From contig NZ_JAYGHW010000093.1 in assembly GCF_034932185.1 (NCBI RefSeq), positions 1 to 64,000 on the forward strand: a stretch of 64,000 nt of DNA, read 5' to 3'. Below, in pieces: positions 25,383-33,327 of this stretch. The translations under genes and the position numbers were made by a program. The stretch comes from Spirulina sp034932185. GTDB lineage: Bacteria; Cyanobacteriota; Cyanobacteriia; Cyanobacteriales; Spirulinaceae. Numbering within the stretch: position 1 is the first letter of the stretch; every line of letters starts with the position of its first letter. The notes beneath the pieces were generated by a model, which saw nothing but the letters and a program-made list of their open reading frames with translations, had not been told where the DNA came from and did not search any database.

Positions 25383-25746
25383 AGGGAGGTCTCCTGATCA
25401 ATTGCAGTGTGAGTTGAATCGTCGGTTGTTGCAGTGAGTCAGAGTATCTGCGCCATGGGGCGGTTTGTTTTGCTCTGTTGCGTTCTTTGACCGAGAAGGT
25501 TCCGAGCAAGTTTCACCACCTGGGCCAGTTAATCATCTGGCCAGGTGTTGCGGGAATCCTCCGGAATTGGGCATGAAAGGCTGGAGCCGATGTTCTGCCA
25601 TCGGCGGATATCCATGATTTCAAGCTTTAATGGAAAACTATCAAGAAGCGGTTCATTGCTTCGTCTAACCGCGTTGGTGCAGTCTGGCCTAGGTATAACA
25701 TAATCATTGGGAATGCTGTCGGATCTAGGGCCTGTATAAGTTGATG
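25383..25746. other. Hairpin-rich leader of the SLH gene
   Basis: No ORF is convincing here. Three strong hairpins are visible: 25517-25547 (CACCTGGGCCAG with CTGGCCAGGTG, one bulged G), 25586-25605 (GCCGATG with CATCGGC) and 25648-25672 (GCGGTT with AACCGC). On the minus strand these would sit in a long 5' leader of the SLH mRNA. I cannot match them to a known riboswitch. Confidence 0.5.
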
Positions 25747-25930
25747 GATTTAATGATTGATGGGATCAATCATGACAGTAAAACTGATGCGGGGTTGGGC
25801 TTTCTGCTGCCTGTCAACCGATGCAATGTGAACCTTGGCCGTGTTGCCGCTCTAACTATGGCGCTGCCCTGGCCCGCTGCTGCGGTGTCTCTGCCCCCCA
25901 TTACGGGCTAAGGTCTCCAGGCCAAACAAC
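25747..25930 (+). ncRNA. Candidate 6S-like structured RNA upstream of rpiA
   Basis: This is a GC-rich segment without an ORF between AT-rich flanks. It can fold into a rod: TGATGCGGGG (25785-25794) pairs with CCCCCCATTA (25894-25903) with one C-C mismatch, then an internal loop, ACCG with CGGT, a large bubble, GGCC with GGCC, and GTGTTGCC with GGCGCTGC closing the terminal loop. A perfect TGATTGA/TCAATCA hairpin precedes it. An extended -10-like TGTATAAG lies at 25733-25740, giving a start near 25747 and a length near 184 nt, close to that of 6S RNA. The shape, not a sequence match, is the argument; it may instead be the rpiA leader. Confidence 0.35.
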
Positions 25931-25987
25931 TCCCCACTTTCGTGGGAATATGAAACTTAGTTATTAACCCATAAGGAGCAAACACCG

Positions 25988-26692
25988 ATGACCAGTGATC
26001 CGATTACTCTCATGAAACAAGAAGTAGGCAAAGCGGCCGCTGCACGGGTCACGTCCGGATCAGTGGTGGGACTAGGCACGGGGTCAACGACGGCCTATGC
26101 GATTCAGTTTTTGGGCGATCGCCTCGCCCAAGGGGAAATTACCAATATTGTCGGCATTCCCACCTCTTTCCAAGCAGAAGTCCTCGCCAAAAAATACGGG
26201 ATTCCCCTCACAACCCTGGATGCGGTGGATAAAATCGATGTGGCCATTGATGGGGCTGATGAAGTCGATCCCCAGAAGAATTTGATTAAAGGGGGTGGGG
26301 CGGCCCATACCCGCGAGAAGATTGTAGACAGTTTGGCAGAAACGTTTATTGTTGTGGTGGATCAGGGCAAGCTGGTGGATCGCCTCGGTTCGACGTTCCT
26401 GCTGCCGGTGGAAGTGTTGCCGATGGCGATAGCTCCCGTGATGCGGGCGATTCAAGCCCTGGGGGGTGTGCCGGAATTGCGGATGGGGATTAAGAAGGCG
26501 GGGCCGGTGGTGACGGATCAGGGCAATTTGGTGATTGATGTTAAGTTTGCATCCATTGATGATCCGGCGGGTTTGGAAAAGACGCTGAATAATATTCCCG
26601 GTGTTTTGGAAAATGGCCTGTTTGTCAACTGCACCGATGTGGTGTTGGTGGGGGAAGTAATTGATGGCAAGCCCAGCGTGCGGGAATTTTAG
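25988..26692 (+). CDS. rpiA: Ribose-5-phosphate isomerase A
   Basis: This enzyme interconverts ribose 5-phosphate and ribulose 5-phosphate in the Calvin cycle and oxidative pentose phosphate pathway. The 234 residues show all RpiA signatures: VVGLGTGSTTAYAIQFLG (phosphate loop), GIPTSFQAEVLAKKYGI, IDVAIDGADEVDPQKNLIKG (catalytic Asp pair), GGGAAHTREKIVD (catalytic Glu/Lys zone), VVVDQGKLVDRLG and LPVEVLP. The ribosome binding site AAGGAGC precedes the ATG. The gene ends shortly before a 52-nt repeat element. Confidence 0.97.
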   Translation: MTSDPITLMKQEVGKAAAARVTSGSVVGLGTGSTTAYAIQFLGDRLAQGEITNIVGIPTSFQAEVLAKKYGIPLTTLDAVDKIDVAIDGADEVDPQKNLIKGGGAAHTREKIVDSLAETFIVVVDQGKLVDRLGSTFLLPVEVLPMAIAPVMRAIQALGGVPELRMGIKKAGPVVTDQGNLVIDVKFASIDDPAGLEKTLNNIPGVLENGLFVNCTDVVLVGEVIDGKPSVREF

Positions 26693-26710
26693 GTAATTCC
26701 TGAGATGGGC

Positions 26711-26762
26711 GTAGGGGCGTTGGCGTAAGCCTGCCGGAGGCACAAAGATTTTTCGCCCCTAC
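26711..26762 (+). repeat. 52-nt dispersed element (full-length copy 2)
   Basis: This copy runs from GTAGGGGCG to CGCCCCTAC with the TTGGCGTAAGCCTGCC interior, in the opposite orientation to the copies at 14116 and 49229. It lies between the convergent ends of rpiA and the ABC-2 permease gene. Confidence 0.88.
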
Positions 26763-26774
26763 AGTTGGATCTCG

Positions 26775-26819
26775 TGCCTTGGCTCTGCCAAGGCATGACC
26801 AAAGGGCGGCTCTGCCGCC
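26775..26819. repeat. CTCTGCC-loop palindromes (two)
   Basis: Two hairpins share a GGCTCTGCC centre: TGCCTTGG...CCAAGGCA (26775-26795) and GGCGGCTCTGCCGCC (26805-26819). The second ends one base before the stop codon of the ABC-2 permease. The same hairpin types form a larger array at 40612-40705. Confidence 0.8.
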
Positions 26820-26820
26820 A

Positions 26821-27648
26821 TTAATCCTGTTGCGTCGAGAATTGCCGCGCTCCCCAGAAGGAGAGGAGGGCGGCGATCGCCACCAGGATCGGGATTGAAT
26901 ACCAAGGAAATTCGCTCAAGGGGGCATAGGCTGCCGCTCGCAGGGCGGTGGTGGCGTAGGTGAGGGGAAGGCAGTAGACGATCACCTTGAGGATCGGGGG
27001 AAGGGTGGCGGGTTCAAAGAAGGTCGCGCCCAGGAAGGACATGGGGACAATTAGAAAGTTGTTGAAGATCCCCACACTTTCCAAAGACTGCACCGCTAAC
27101 CCGGTAATCACCCCCAAGCCGGAGAACACGGCACAGTTCAGCACGACGATCAGGATAAAGAGGGGATTGAGAAAGCTCCAGATTTTCCCCGTGAAGAGGA
27201 TCGCCAGGATTAACACCGAACCGGCGGTCATCATCCCCCGCAGCATCCCCGCCAGCATTTTGCCAAAATGGAGGGCGAGGGGATGGACGGGGAGCAGGAG
27301 CAGTTCCTCAAAGGTTTTGCTGTAGAGGCGATCGCCACAGATCGAAAACGTCGTTCCCCCAAAACTAATCGTCATTGAAGAAAGGGCCACCATCCCCGGC
27401 AGGATAAATTCTAGATAGTTATCCCCCATCGGCGCATCCATGGCTTGATCCAACGCCGTCCCCAACCCCAACCCAAAGGCAACAATATAAATCAGGGGGG
27501 AAACCAACCCCGTTGCCGCAATTTGCGTGAGGCGTACCCGCAGATCCAGCCATTCCCCCCAAAAGATCGTCATCGTATCGACCCAGAGGGTTTTGAGGGC
27601 TTTAGGGGATGGGGGCGTTTTGGGGGGAGCAATGGGGGCAGTCACCAT
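26821..27648 (-). CDS. ABC-2 type transporter permease
   Basis: This 275-residue membrane protein has six hydrophobic helices and a proline-rich N-terminal tail. The pattern of the first helix (AATGLVSPLIYIVAFGLGLG), then FILPGMVALSSMTISFGGTT, and a C-terminal LPLTYATTALRAAAY is typical of ABC2_membrane (DrrB/NodJ-like) permeases that export drugs, lipids or polysaccharide. The cognate ATPase is not adjacent. It starts 30 bp after the stop of the metal permease on the same strand, so the two may be co-transcribed although they are unlikely to act together. Confidence 0.85.
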   Translation of the reverse strand: MVTAPIAPPKTPPSPKALKTLWVDTMTIFWGEWLDLRVRLTQIAATGLVSPLIYIVAFGLGLGTALDQAMDAPMGDNYLEFILPGMVALSSMTISFGGTTFSICGDRLYSKTFEELLLLPVHPLALHFGKMLAGMLRGMMTAGSVLILAILFTGKIWSFLNPLFILIVVLNCAVFSGLGVITGLAVQSLESVGIFNNFLIVPMSFLGATFFEPATLPPILKVIVYCLPLTYATTALRAAAYAPLSEFPWYSIPILVAIAALLSFWGARQFSTQQD

Positions 27649-27678
27649 AGGGTCAGGAATGTAAAGAATCGTCTAGAT

Positions 27679-28548
27679 CTACTTTACAGTTCTTTGCAAA
27701 AATCCGGGGAACCAGCCGGTGAGTAACCCTTGGCTGGGGCTGAACAGGAAGGCAAGGCTAAAGAGGCCCGTAGCGACGAGGACGATCGCCGGCCCTGAGG
27801 GCAAATTATAAAAATAACTCACATACATCCCGCTAATGCTGGCCACAATCCCAACCCCAACCCCGACGGCCATCATGTGATGGAGGCGATGCACCAATAA
27901 ATAGGCGGTGGCGGGGGGGATGATCAGCAGGGCTAAGACCAAAACCACGCCGACAGCTTTCAAACTGGCCACAATCGTCATGCCGATCAACACCATCAAG
28001 CTCAGATCCAACCCCTTCACCGGCAACCCCACCGCCTGCGCCCCCAAGGGATCAAAACTATAAAACAACAGTTCTTTGTATAAAAATGCAACGGTGGCAA
28101 TCACCAACAGGGCGATGATCAAGGTGTCCCGAACATCCGTAGGGGTAACGCTTAAAATGTTGCCGAAGAGGAAATGATTGAGATCAATTTTGTTGCTTTT
28201 TTGGATCAGCGTGATCAGTGTGATCCCCAGGGCAAAGAAGGCGGAGAGGACAATGCCCATGGCGGCATCTTCTTTCAGTTGCGATCGCGCCCGGATCAAG
28301 TTAATCAACAGCGTACTGATCATCCCGGCGATAAAGGCCCCGATGAACAGATTAATGCCAAACCAAAAGGCGATCGCCAACCCTGGCAAAACAGAATGGC
28401 TCATGGCATCCCCCAACAGGGCCAATCGTTGTACTAACAAGTAACTACCAACAATCGCACAAATCACCCCAACAATCACCGCTACAAGGAGCGATCGCTG
28501 CATAAACCCATACTGAAGGGGCATTAGGAAAGGTTGCAAAACATTCAT
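27679..28548 (-). CDS. Metal (Zn/Mn) ABC transporter permease
   Basis: This 289-residue integral membrane permease of the ABC-3 family (ZnuB/MntB) has eight to nine helices. Family markers are VGSYLLVQRLALLGDAMSHS near the N-terminus, LIPPATAYLL (here ALLIIPPATAYLLVHR), VGVVLVLALL and DVRDTLIIALL. These permeases import Zn2+ or Mn2+ with a periplasmic binding protein and an ATPase, neither of which is in the window. The region upstream of its ATG (28549-28658) is divergent with a MerR-type regulator, but I see no clear Zur box. Confidence 0.9.
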   Translation of the reverse strand: MNVLQPFLMPLQYGFMQRSLLVAVIVGVICAIVGSYLLVQRLALLGDAMSHSVLPGLAIAFWFGINLFIGAFIAGMISTLLINLIRARSQLKEDAAMGIVLSAFFALGITLITLIQKSNKIDLNHFLFGNILSVTPTDVRDTLIIALLVIATVAFLYKELLFYSFDPLGAQAVGLPVKGLDLSLMVLIGMTIVASLKAVGVVLVLALLIIPPATAYLLVHRLHHMMAVGVGVGIVASISGMYVSYFYNLPSGPAIVLVATGLFSLAFLFSPSQGLLTGWFPGFLQRTVK

Positions 28549-28658
28549 TTTCGCTTAATTCTCCACGTTTCTCATGTGTTCACTTCCCCATTACATCAAG
28601 TCATCGAAAGATAAATTAGTACCATAAACCTTGGTGTTAATTCCCAAAGATCTTAACT

Positions 28659-29111
28659 ATGAGTGAGCCATCAATGTTGCAATTGGGGGAAGCGGCCCGT
28701 CAGTTGGGGTTGAATCCCCAAACGCTTTATTTTTATGAACGCATTGGCCTCATCCCCCCACCCCAACGCACCTCGGCGGGTTATCGCCTCTTTAGCCCCA
28801 CGGATCTGGAGCGACTGGCCTTTATTGCCCGTGCGAAGACGTTGGGCTTGAGTTTGGCGGAAATTAAGGAGATTTTAGCCCTCAAACAGGGGCGATCGCT
28901 CACCTGTGCCGCCGTGTATGAGCGATTGCAGCAAAAGGTGGCGGCTCTGGAAGCCCAGATCCAACAGTTACAAGTGCTCCATGGGGAATTAGTCCCTCTA
29001 CTGGCGGATTGTGAGCGAAATTTAGCCCATCCAGATCCCGCCCATCAATGCGTGGTTTTGGAAACTTCCTCCCCCACTTTTCTTCACAAAACTTCACAAA
29101 ACTCCCCTTGA
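28659..29111 (+). CDS. MerR-family transcriptional regulator
   Basis: This 150-residue regulator has an N-terminal winged HTH (LGEAARQLGLNPQTLYFYER, then IGLIPPPQRTSAGYRLFSP) and a helical hinge (LERLAFIARAKTLGLSLAEI). A dimerisation coiled coil (VYERLQQKVAALEAQIQQL) and a C-terminal effector part with cysteines near residues 87, 122 and 139 follow. Cys at the start of the coiled-coil helix (TCAAVYERL) and in ADCERN and HQCVVL suggests metal(loid) or redox sensing, as in the CueR/ZntR group. It most likely controls the thioredoxin-like and permease genes immediately downstream through the 19-bp-spaced promoter at 29108. Confidence 0.9.
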   Translation: MSEPSMLQLGEAARQLGLNPQTLYFYERIGLIPPPQRTSAGYRLFSPTDLERLAFIARAKTLGLSLAEIKEILALKQGRSLTCAAVYERLQQKVAALEAQIQQLQVLHGELVPLLADCERNLAHPDPAHQCVVLETSSPTFLHKTSQNSP

Positions 29112-29138
29112 TCCTATACCCAACTATAGGGATTACCT
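29108..29138 (+). promoter_or_regulatory. MerR-type promoter/operator
   Basis: The -35 element TTGATC (29108-29113) and -10-like TTACCT (29133-29138) are 19 bp apart, the over-long spacing typical of MerR-controlled promoters. A perfect dyad, CCTATA-N6-TATAGG (29113-29130), fills the spacer. It overlaps the last codon of the MerR gene and precedes the thioredoxin-like gene. Confidence 0.75.
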
Positions 29139-29170
29139 TGAGCCTAGACAAGTTCATAGGAGCAAGGCCC

Positions 29171-29407
29171 ATGCTTAAGATTGAAATTCTCGGTACAGGT
29201 TGCAAAAAGTGTCAGCAATTGGAAGCCAACGCCAAGCAAGCCGTGGCAACTCTCGATCTGGCGGCGGAAGTTTTGCACATTACCGATCCGGTGGAAATTG
29301 CGATGCGGGGGGTGATGTCCACTCCTGCGTTGGTGATTAATGGGGCTGTGGTGACGACAGGCAAAGTGCTCAATGCTGATCAAATTCAACCCCTGTTGAT
29401 GGCTTAG
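29171..29407 (+). CDS. Small thioredoxin-fold redox protein (CxxC)
   Basis: This 78-residue single-domain protein begins MLKIEILGTGCKKCQQLEAN. The CKKC active site, MSTPALVINGAVVTTGK with the cis-Pro, and the very small size match the redox-active disulfide protein 2 family (TIGR00412-like). The frame is open upstream to 29048 inside the MerR gene, but the ATG at 29171 follows AGGAGC and gives the standard N-terminus. It is 7 bp before the permease gene. In many bacteria the same pair sits with an ArsR or MerR regulator, suggesting a role in metal(loid) or thiol handling. Confidence 0.88.
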   Translation: MLKIEILGTGCKKCQQLEANAKQAVATLDLAAEVLHITDPVEIAMRGVMSTPALVINGAVVTTGKVLNADQIQPLLMA

Positions 29408-29414
29408 GGGAACT

Positions 29415-30413
29415 ATGTTTGACCTGTTTTATCCCTTTGATTGGCTCTCGACGCAACTGGTGGAGGCCTTGGGCCTAGCGGTGGAATCCCCGTTGGGTTC
29501 GAGCTTGCACTTCTTTTTCTATGATGTGCCTAAGGTTTTAACGCTGTTGGTGGTGATTAGCTTTGGGATTGGTTATTTACAAAGTTTTCTCTCCCCTGAG
29601 CGGGTGCGGCATTTTCTTGAAGACAAGCGGCGATTGTCAGGGAATGTCTTGGCGGGGATGCTGGGGGCGGTTACGCCCTTTTGTTCCTGTTCGGCGGTTC
29701 CCCTCTTTATTGGCTTTTTAAAAGCCGGGGTTCCCTTGGGGGTGACGTTTTCCTATTTAATTTCCGCCCCGATGGTGGATGCGATCGCCGTTTTCCTGCT
29801 TTGGACACTCTTCGGCCTCAAAGCGACGGTTTTGTATATTCTCTTTGGGGTGGGGTTGGCGATCGCCTCTGGTTATGTGATCGGTCTGTTCAAGTTGGAA
29901 AAATGGGTCGCCCCCTTTATCCTTCAGGGTCAAGCCGCCACAGCCTCAGGGGGAACAATCCCCACTATGGCATTAACCTCCGAACAACGGTGGAAAGAAG
30001 CGCAATTTCAAGCGGTAGAGATCCTCAAATCCGTTTGGCTCTACGTCGTTGTCGGTATTGGCATCGGGGCAGCGATCCACGGCTATGCTCCCACGGAATT
30101 GATCAGTGAATGGGCAGGGCCAGATAATCCCTTCGCGGTATTAATCGCGGTGTTGATGGGGGTTCCCCTCTATACGAATATTGCCGGGGTTCTGCCCATT
30201 GCGGCGGCGTTGGTGGGGAAAGGTATGGCTTTGGGAACGGTTTTATCGTTCACGATGGCGGTGACGGCCCTTTCTTTGCCACAAATGATTATCCTGCGCC
30301 GAGTCTTGCAACCGCCTTTGTTGGCGCTGTTTATCGGCTTAACGACGGTGGGGATTATTGCGGTGGGTTATTTGTTTAATTTTGTGATCCGCGACAGCGT
30401 ACCGATCACCTAA
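29415..30413 (+). CDS. ArsP/UPF0718-type permease
   Basis: This 332-residue membrane protein has about eight helices. The conserved core AVTPFCSCSAVPLFIGFLKA carries the Cys/Ser cluster of the DUF318 permease family, which includes ArsP, an exporter of trivalent organoarsenicals. A second conserved block reads GVPLYTNIAGVLPIAAALVG. With the MerR regulator and the CKKC protein it forms a three-gene detoxification-type unit. The substrate is inferred. The last codons coincide with a repeat element (30384-30409). Confidence 0.88.
   Translation: MFDLFYPFDWLSTQLVEALGLAVESPLGSSLHFFFYDVPKVLTLLVVISFGIGYLQSFLSPERVRHFLEDKRRLSGNVLAGMLGAVTPFCSCSAVPLFIGFLKAGVPLGVTFSYLISAPMVDAIAVFLLWTLFGLKATVLYILFGVGLAIASGYVIGLFKLEKWVAPFILQGQAATASGGTIPTMALTSEQRWKEAQFQAVEILKSVWLYVVVGIGIGAAIHGYAPTELISEWAGPDNPFAVLIAVLMGVPLYTNIAGVLPIAAALVGKGMALGTVLSFTMAVTALSLPQMIILRRVLQPPLLALFIGLTTVGIIAVGYLFNFVIRDSVPIT
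30384..30409 (+). repeat. AGCGTACC-core hairpin inside the permease 3' end
   Basis: GTGATC and GATCAC form the ends of a 26-nt hairpin with the shared CGCG..AGCGTACC core. It encodes the last residues of the permease (VIRDSVPIT). The related copy at 34262 has different but still complementary ends (GGCGAT/ATCGCC). Confidence 0.65.
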
Positions 30414-30439
30414 TTTTTCGCTGCGAAAATGGATGTGCC

Positions 30440-30468
30440 ATTCTCAATAAATGCCGTAAAATGAGAAT
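30440..30468. promoter_or_regulatory. Inverted repeat ATTCTCA-N15-TGAGAAT
   Basis: A perfect 7-bp inverted repeat with a 15-bp spacer lies 22 bp before the start of the DUF5132 gene. Its position suggests an operator for a dimeric repressor, perhaps metal-responsive in view of the neighbouring P-type ATPase. No second copy is seen upstream of the ATPase operon. Confidence 0.45.
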
Positions 30469-30490
30469 AGCCGTTTCAAAGGTGCAGGTT

Positions 30491-30814
30491 ATGAATCAAG
30501 GTCAGATCGGTTTGAGGGCCAGGGTTGAACAACTGGCGAGTAATCCTGGCCACCAAGTGGTGACTCGTGCTTTGGTGGTGGGGGTGGCTGCTGCTGTGGT
30601 TGTCCCTGTGGTGTTGCCGCTGGCGAAACCTTTCGCCAAAGCCACGATTAAGGCCGGCGTGACGCTCATCGAAAAGACAAAGATGGCCGTCGCGGAAACG
30701 ATGGAGATGGTGGCGGATATTGCGGCGGAGGCCCGGGCCGAAGTGCAAACAGCCCAGGCACAAGCTGCCCCCGTTGGGGAGTCAGCCCCCAGCGGTGATG
30801 CTAACCAAAATTAG
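30491..30814 (+). CDS. DUF5132 protein
   Basis: This 107-residue protein has one hydrophobic segment (ALVVGVAAAVVVPVVLPLAK), a short KATIKAGVTLIEKTKMAV helix, and an Ala/Glu/Gln-rich tail, matching DUF5132. The frame opens at 30461, inside the inverted repeat, but the ATG at 30491 has AAGG-TGCAGG upstream and is preferred. DUF5132 proteins occur next to heavy-metal P-type ATPases, as here (ATPase at 31234-33327 on the other strand). The helical membrane anchor may associate with the pump; this is inference. Confidence 0.8.
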   Translation: MNQGQIGLRARVEQLASNPGHQVVTRALVVGVAAAVVVPVVLPLAKPFAKATIKAGVTLIEKTKMAVAETMEMVADIAAEARAEVQTAQAQAAPVGESAPSGDANQN

Positions 30815-30857
30815 CGACCCGTCTCGGTGTTGGCCGATGCGGGAGGAGTTTTTCGTG

Positions 30858-31133
30858 CTAACGATGAACAGGGACAACCTGAGGGAGGGGTTGTTCCTGT
30901 TTGCTGTTTTCGGCTTGGGCAATCCAGTCGGTCAGGCGCATGGGCGTTTGCGGGCTTCGGGTTTTCTGGCTACGAACGGCGTTAGCCTGGCCCTCTGAAC
31001 CCATCAACAGGGGGGTTCCTAAAATTAAAACCCCCAATCCGAGCCAAGCTAAGGGGTGATTCCCCTGGCCAGTTTCGAGAATCTCTTTAAAATGGAATGT
31101 CAGGACTGATTTATCAAGATGAATCAGAGACAT
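30858..31133 (-). CDS. Hypothetical single-helix membrane protein (91 aa)
   Basis: This small protein has an N-terminal MSLIHLDKSVLTFHFKEILE, one transmembrane helix (HPLAWLGLGVLILGTPLLMG) and a polar Gln/Pro tail. No family is recognised. It lies 100 bp downstream of the P-type ATPase on the same strand, so it may be the third gene of that operon. A repeat element of the AGCGTACC type (31137-31163) sits immediately upstream of the ATG, and I see no good ribosome binding site. Confidence 0.5.
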   Translation of the reverse strand: MSLIHLDKSVLTFHFKEILETGQGNHPLAWLGLGVLILGTPLLMGSEGQANAVRSQKTRSPQTPMRLTDWIAQAENSKQEQPLPQVVPVHR

Positions 31134-31136
31134 GGT

Positions 31137-31163
31137 GTGATCCGCGATAGCGTACCTATCGGT
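31137..31163 (+). repeat. AGCGTACC-core hairpin element
   Basis: This copy reads GTGATCCGCGATAGCGTACC and then TATCGGTC. An internal CGATAG/CTATCG stem is possible. It sits in the 100-bp gap between the P-type ATPase and the 91-residue gene. Confidence 0.6.
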
Positions 31164-31233
31164 CGTAAATATTGATCACGATCTAGTTTAACAAGCTTTG
31201 CTCCTTAACAAGAACTATTATCAATTATTTTGG

Positions 31234-33327
31234 TCAATCGCTCCATCGTTGCGTGAGTTGATGCTGGAGGAGGGGGCGGAGGCTGTTCATGGCGGCGAGG
31301 ATGGCGGAGCCGTTATGGATGAGGGTGGCGAGGAGGGGATTGAGGCCGAAACTGGCGGCGAGGCCGAGGGCGATCAGGTTGGGGGCGACGACGAGGGTGC
31401 TGTTTTGATCGATGAGATGGCGGGTTTCGCGGGCGATCGCCATCACTTCCAAAATGTCCAACAGTTGATCATTCATCAACACCACATCCGCCGTTTCACG
31501 GGCGATATCCGTCCCCCCCGCAAAGGAAATGGAAACATCGGCATAGGCCAGGGCAACGGAATCATTGAGGCCATCCCCCACAAAGGCGACCGTATGGCCG
31601 CTGCGATGGAGATCCCGCACGACCTTCGCTTTTTGTTCCGGGAAGGCTTCGGCATAAACATGGGCGGTGGGAATGCCCAGGCGGGCGGCCACTTGATGGG
31701 CTTGGTGGGGGCGATCGCCCGTCAGTAAATACACCCCTAGGCCATAGTCCTGTTGCAATGTGGTGATCAGCGTCGCACTTTCGGGACGAAGGGGGTCACT
31801 ATAGGCGATCGCCCCTAAATATTCCTCGCCCCAAGCCACATCAATCCAAGATTCTTCCCCATCGGGGGCTTGGCTTAAAGCTTCCTCAAAACCGCTATTG
31901 AGCAAAAACCGCCGACTCCCCACGAACAACCGCTTCCCCTCCACCTCCGCCTCAACCCCTAAACCCACCTGATAGTTCCAGGCTCCCCTGGGGGGGATCG
32001 TCAATCCCTGCGATCGCGCCGCTTTGACAATTGCTTCGGCAACAGGATGGGTTAACCGTTGCTCGGCTGTCGCTGCCAATTGCAGCAACCGTTCCGGCGT
32101 GCAACCTCCCTGAGGATAGAGGCCCGTCACGGCAATGGAGCCTTGGGTGAGGGTTCCGGTTTTATCGAAAACCACCGTATCCACTTCCGCCAACTGCTCC
32201 AGGGTGCGGCCACTGCGCACTAAGACCCCGTGGCGGGTGGTGTGGTTGAGGGCGCTCAAGAAGGCCGTGGGAATGGAAACGCGGATGCCGGTGACAAAAT
32301 CCAGGGTTAAAATCGCCGCTGCCCGGCTCGGATCGCCCGTGGCTAACCCTACCACCACCGCCAACAATAGCGCCGGCCCAATGAGGCGATCGGCCAACTT
32401 CTCCGCATAATTTGCCATCCGCGTATCATGTACCGGCGCTTGGGAAAGGAGGGCAATACTGGCGGCGGCCCGGGTTTGATCCCCCACCCGTTCCGCCCGG
32501 AGGTAGATCTGCCCCGATCGCACCAACGTTGAGGCCCAAGCGCGATCGCCCGTCTTTTTCGCCACGGGCAAAGATTCCCCAGTTAAACTCTGTTGATCCA
32601 CCCAAGCCTCCCCTTGGAGAACCGTGCCATCAACGGGGATTTGTTCCCCCGGATAGACCACCACCGTATCCCCCACGACAACGCGATCGCTCGGCACTTG
32701 CACCGGCTCCCCCGTCTCCGGCTTCACCCAAGCCCATCGCCCCAAGGCATCCATCAGGCTGAGGGTTTTGCCTTCCGTAGCGCGAGCGGTGCGATCGCGA
32801 ATATCATCCCCCAAGGCATGGAGGAAAATCACCAAAGCCGGGGTTAACAGTTTGCCCTGCACACCACTGAGGGTGAGGGCCAACAGATCCAACGCATCAA
32901 TACTTAGCCGTCGCTCTGTCCAAAGGCTATGCCAAGCCCGCTGGGCAATGGGCAGGGCAAGACGCACCAAAGCCAAAAATGCCAAGGGCCGCACCCAAGC
33001 CCCCTGGGGCAACCGCACCGCCGCCGCTAAGGCCACCGCCACCACAGGCATCAGTAACGATTCCTCCTCTGGGGGAGATTCGGGATGGGTGGCGGTGAGT
33101 TGGCTGAGGGCCGCCTCCAGTTGGGGGAGGAGGGGGTATTGGGGGGGATGGTGAATGATCAGCGATCGCGCTGCCCAATTGAGCCGTACTGAACCCAGTT
33201 CCGGCAGGGCTTGTAATTGGGTTTGCAGTTGTACCGCTTGGGGCTGTTGGGCTGGCCCCCAAGGGAGGCGTAAGCGACTGCGGTAGGGGGTTTGGTGGAT
33301 GGGGAAATAGGGAAGGGGTGTGATCAA
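31234..33327 (-). CDS. P1B-like metal-transporting P-type ATPase lacking CPx
   Basis: This 697-residue cation pump has a ferredoxin-like N-terminal domain without CxxC (about residues 15-80) followed by an actuator with SLTGESLPV. Its phosphorylation motif is VVFDKTGTLTQG (near residue 385), with nucleotide-binding LTHPVAEAI (HP motif) and a hinge in VAFVGDGLNDSVALAYADVS. In P1B pumps the helix before the phosphorylation domain carries CPC, CPH or SPC; here the same place reads TGIRVSIPTAFLSAL, so the Cys ligands are missing and the transported ion is uncertain. The gene overlaps the HMA2-domain gene by 4 bp. CtpC/MntP-like manganese or zinc export is one possibility. Confidence 0.88.
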   Translation of the reverse strand: MITPLPYFPIHQTPYRSRLRLPWGPAQQPQAVQLQTQLQALPELGSVRLNWAARSLIIHHPPQYPLLPQLEAALSQLTATHPESPPEEESLLMPVVAVALAAAVRLPQGAWVRPLAFLALVRLALPIAQRAWHSLWTERRLSIDALDLLALTLSGVQGKLLTPALVIFLHALGDDIRDRTARATEGKTLSLMDALGRWAWVKPETGEPVQVPSDRVVVGDTVVVYPGEQIPVDGTVLQGEAWVDQQSLTGESLPVAKKTGDRAWASTLVRSGQIYLRAERVGDQTRAAASIALLSQAPVHDTRMANYAEKLADRLIGPALLLAVVVGLATGDPSRAAAILTLDFVTGIRVSIPTAFLSALNHTTRHGVLVRSGRTLEQLAEVDTVVFDKTGTLTQGSIAVTGLYPQGGCTPERLLQLAATAEQRLTHPVAEAIVKAARSQGLTIPPRGAWNYQVGLGVEAEVEGKRLFVGSRRFLLNSGFEEALSQAPDGEESWIDVAWGEEYLGAIAYSDPLRPESATLITTLQQDYGLGVYLLTGDRPHQAHQVAARLGIPTAHVYAEAFPEQKAKVVRDLHRSGHTVAFVGDGLNDSVALAYADVSISFAGGTDIARETADVVLMNDQLLDILEVMAIARETRHLIDQNSTLVVAPNLIALGLAASFGLNPLLATLIHNGSAILAAMNSLRPLLQHQLTQRWSD

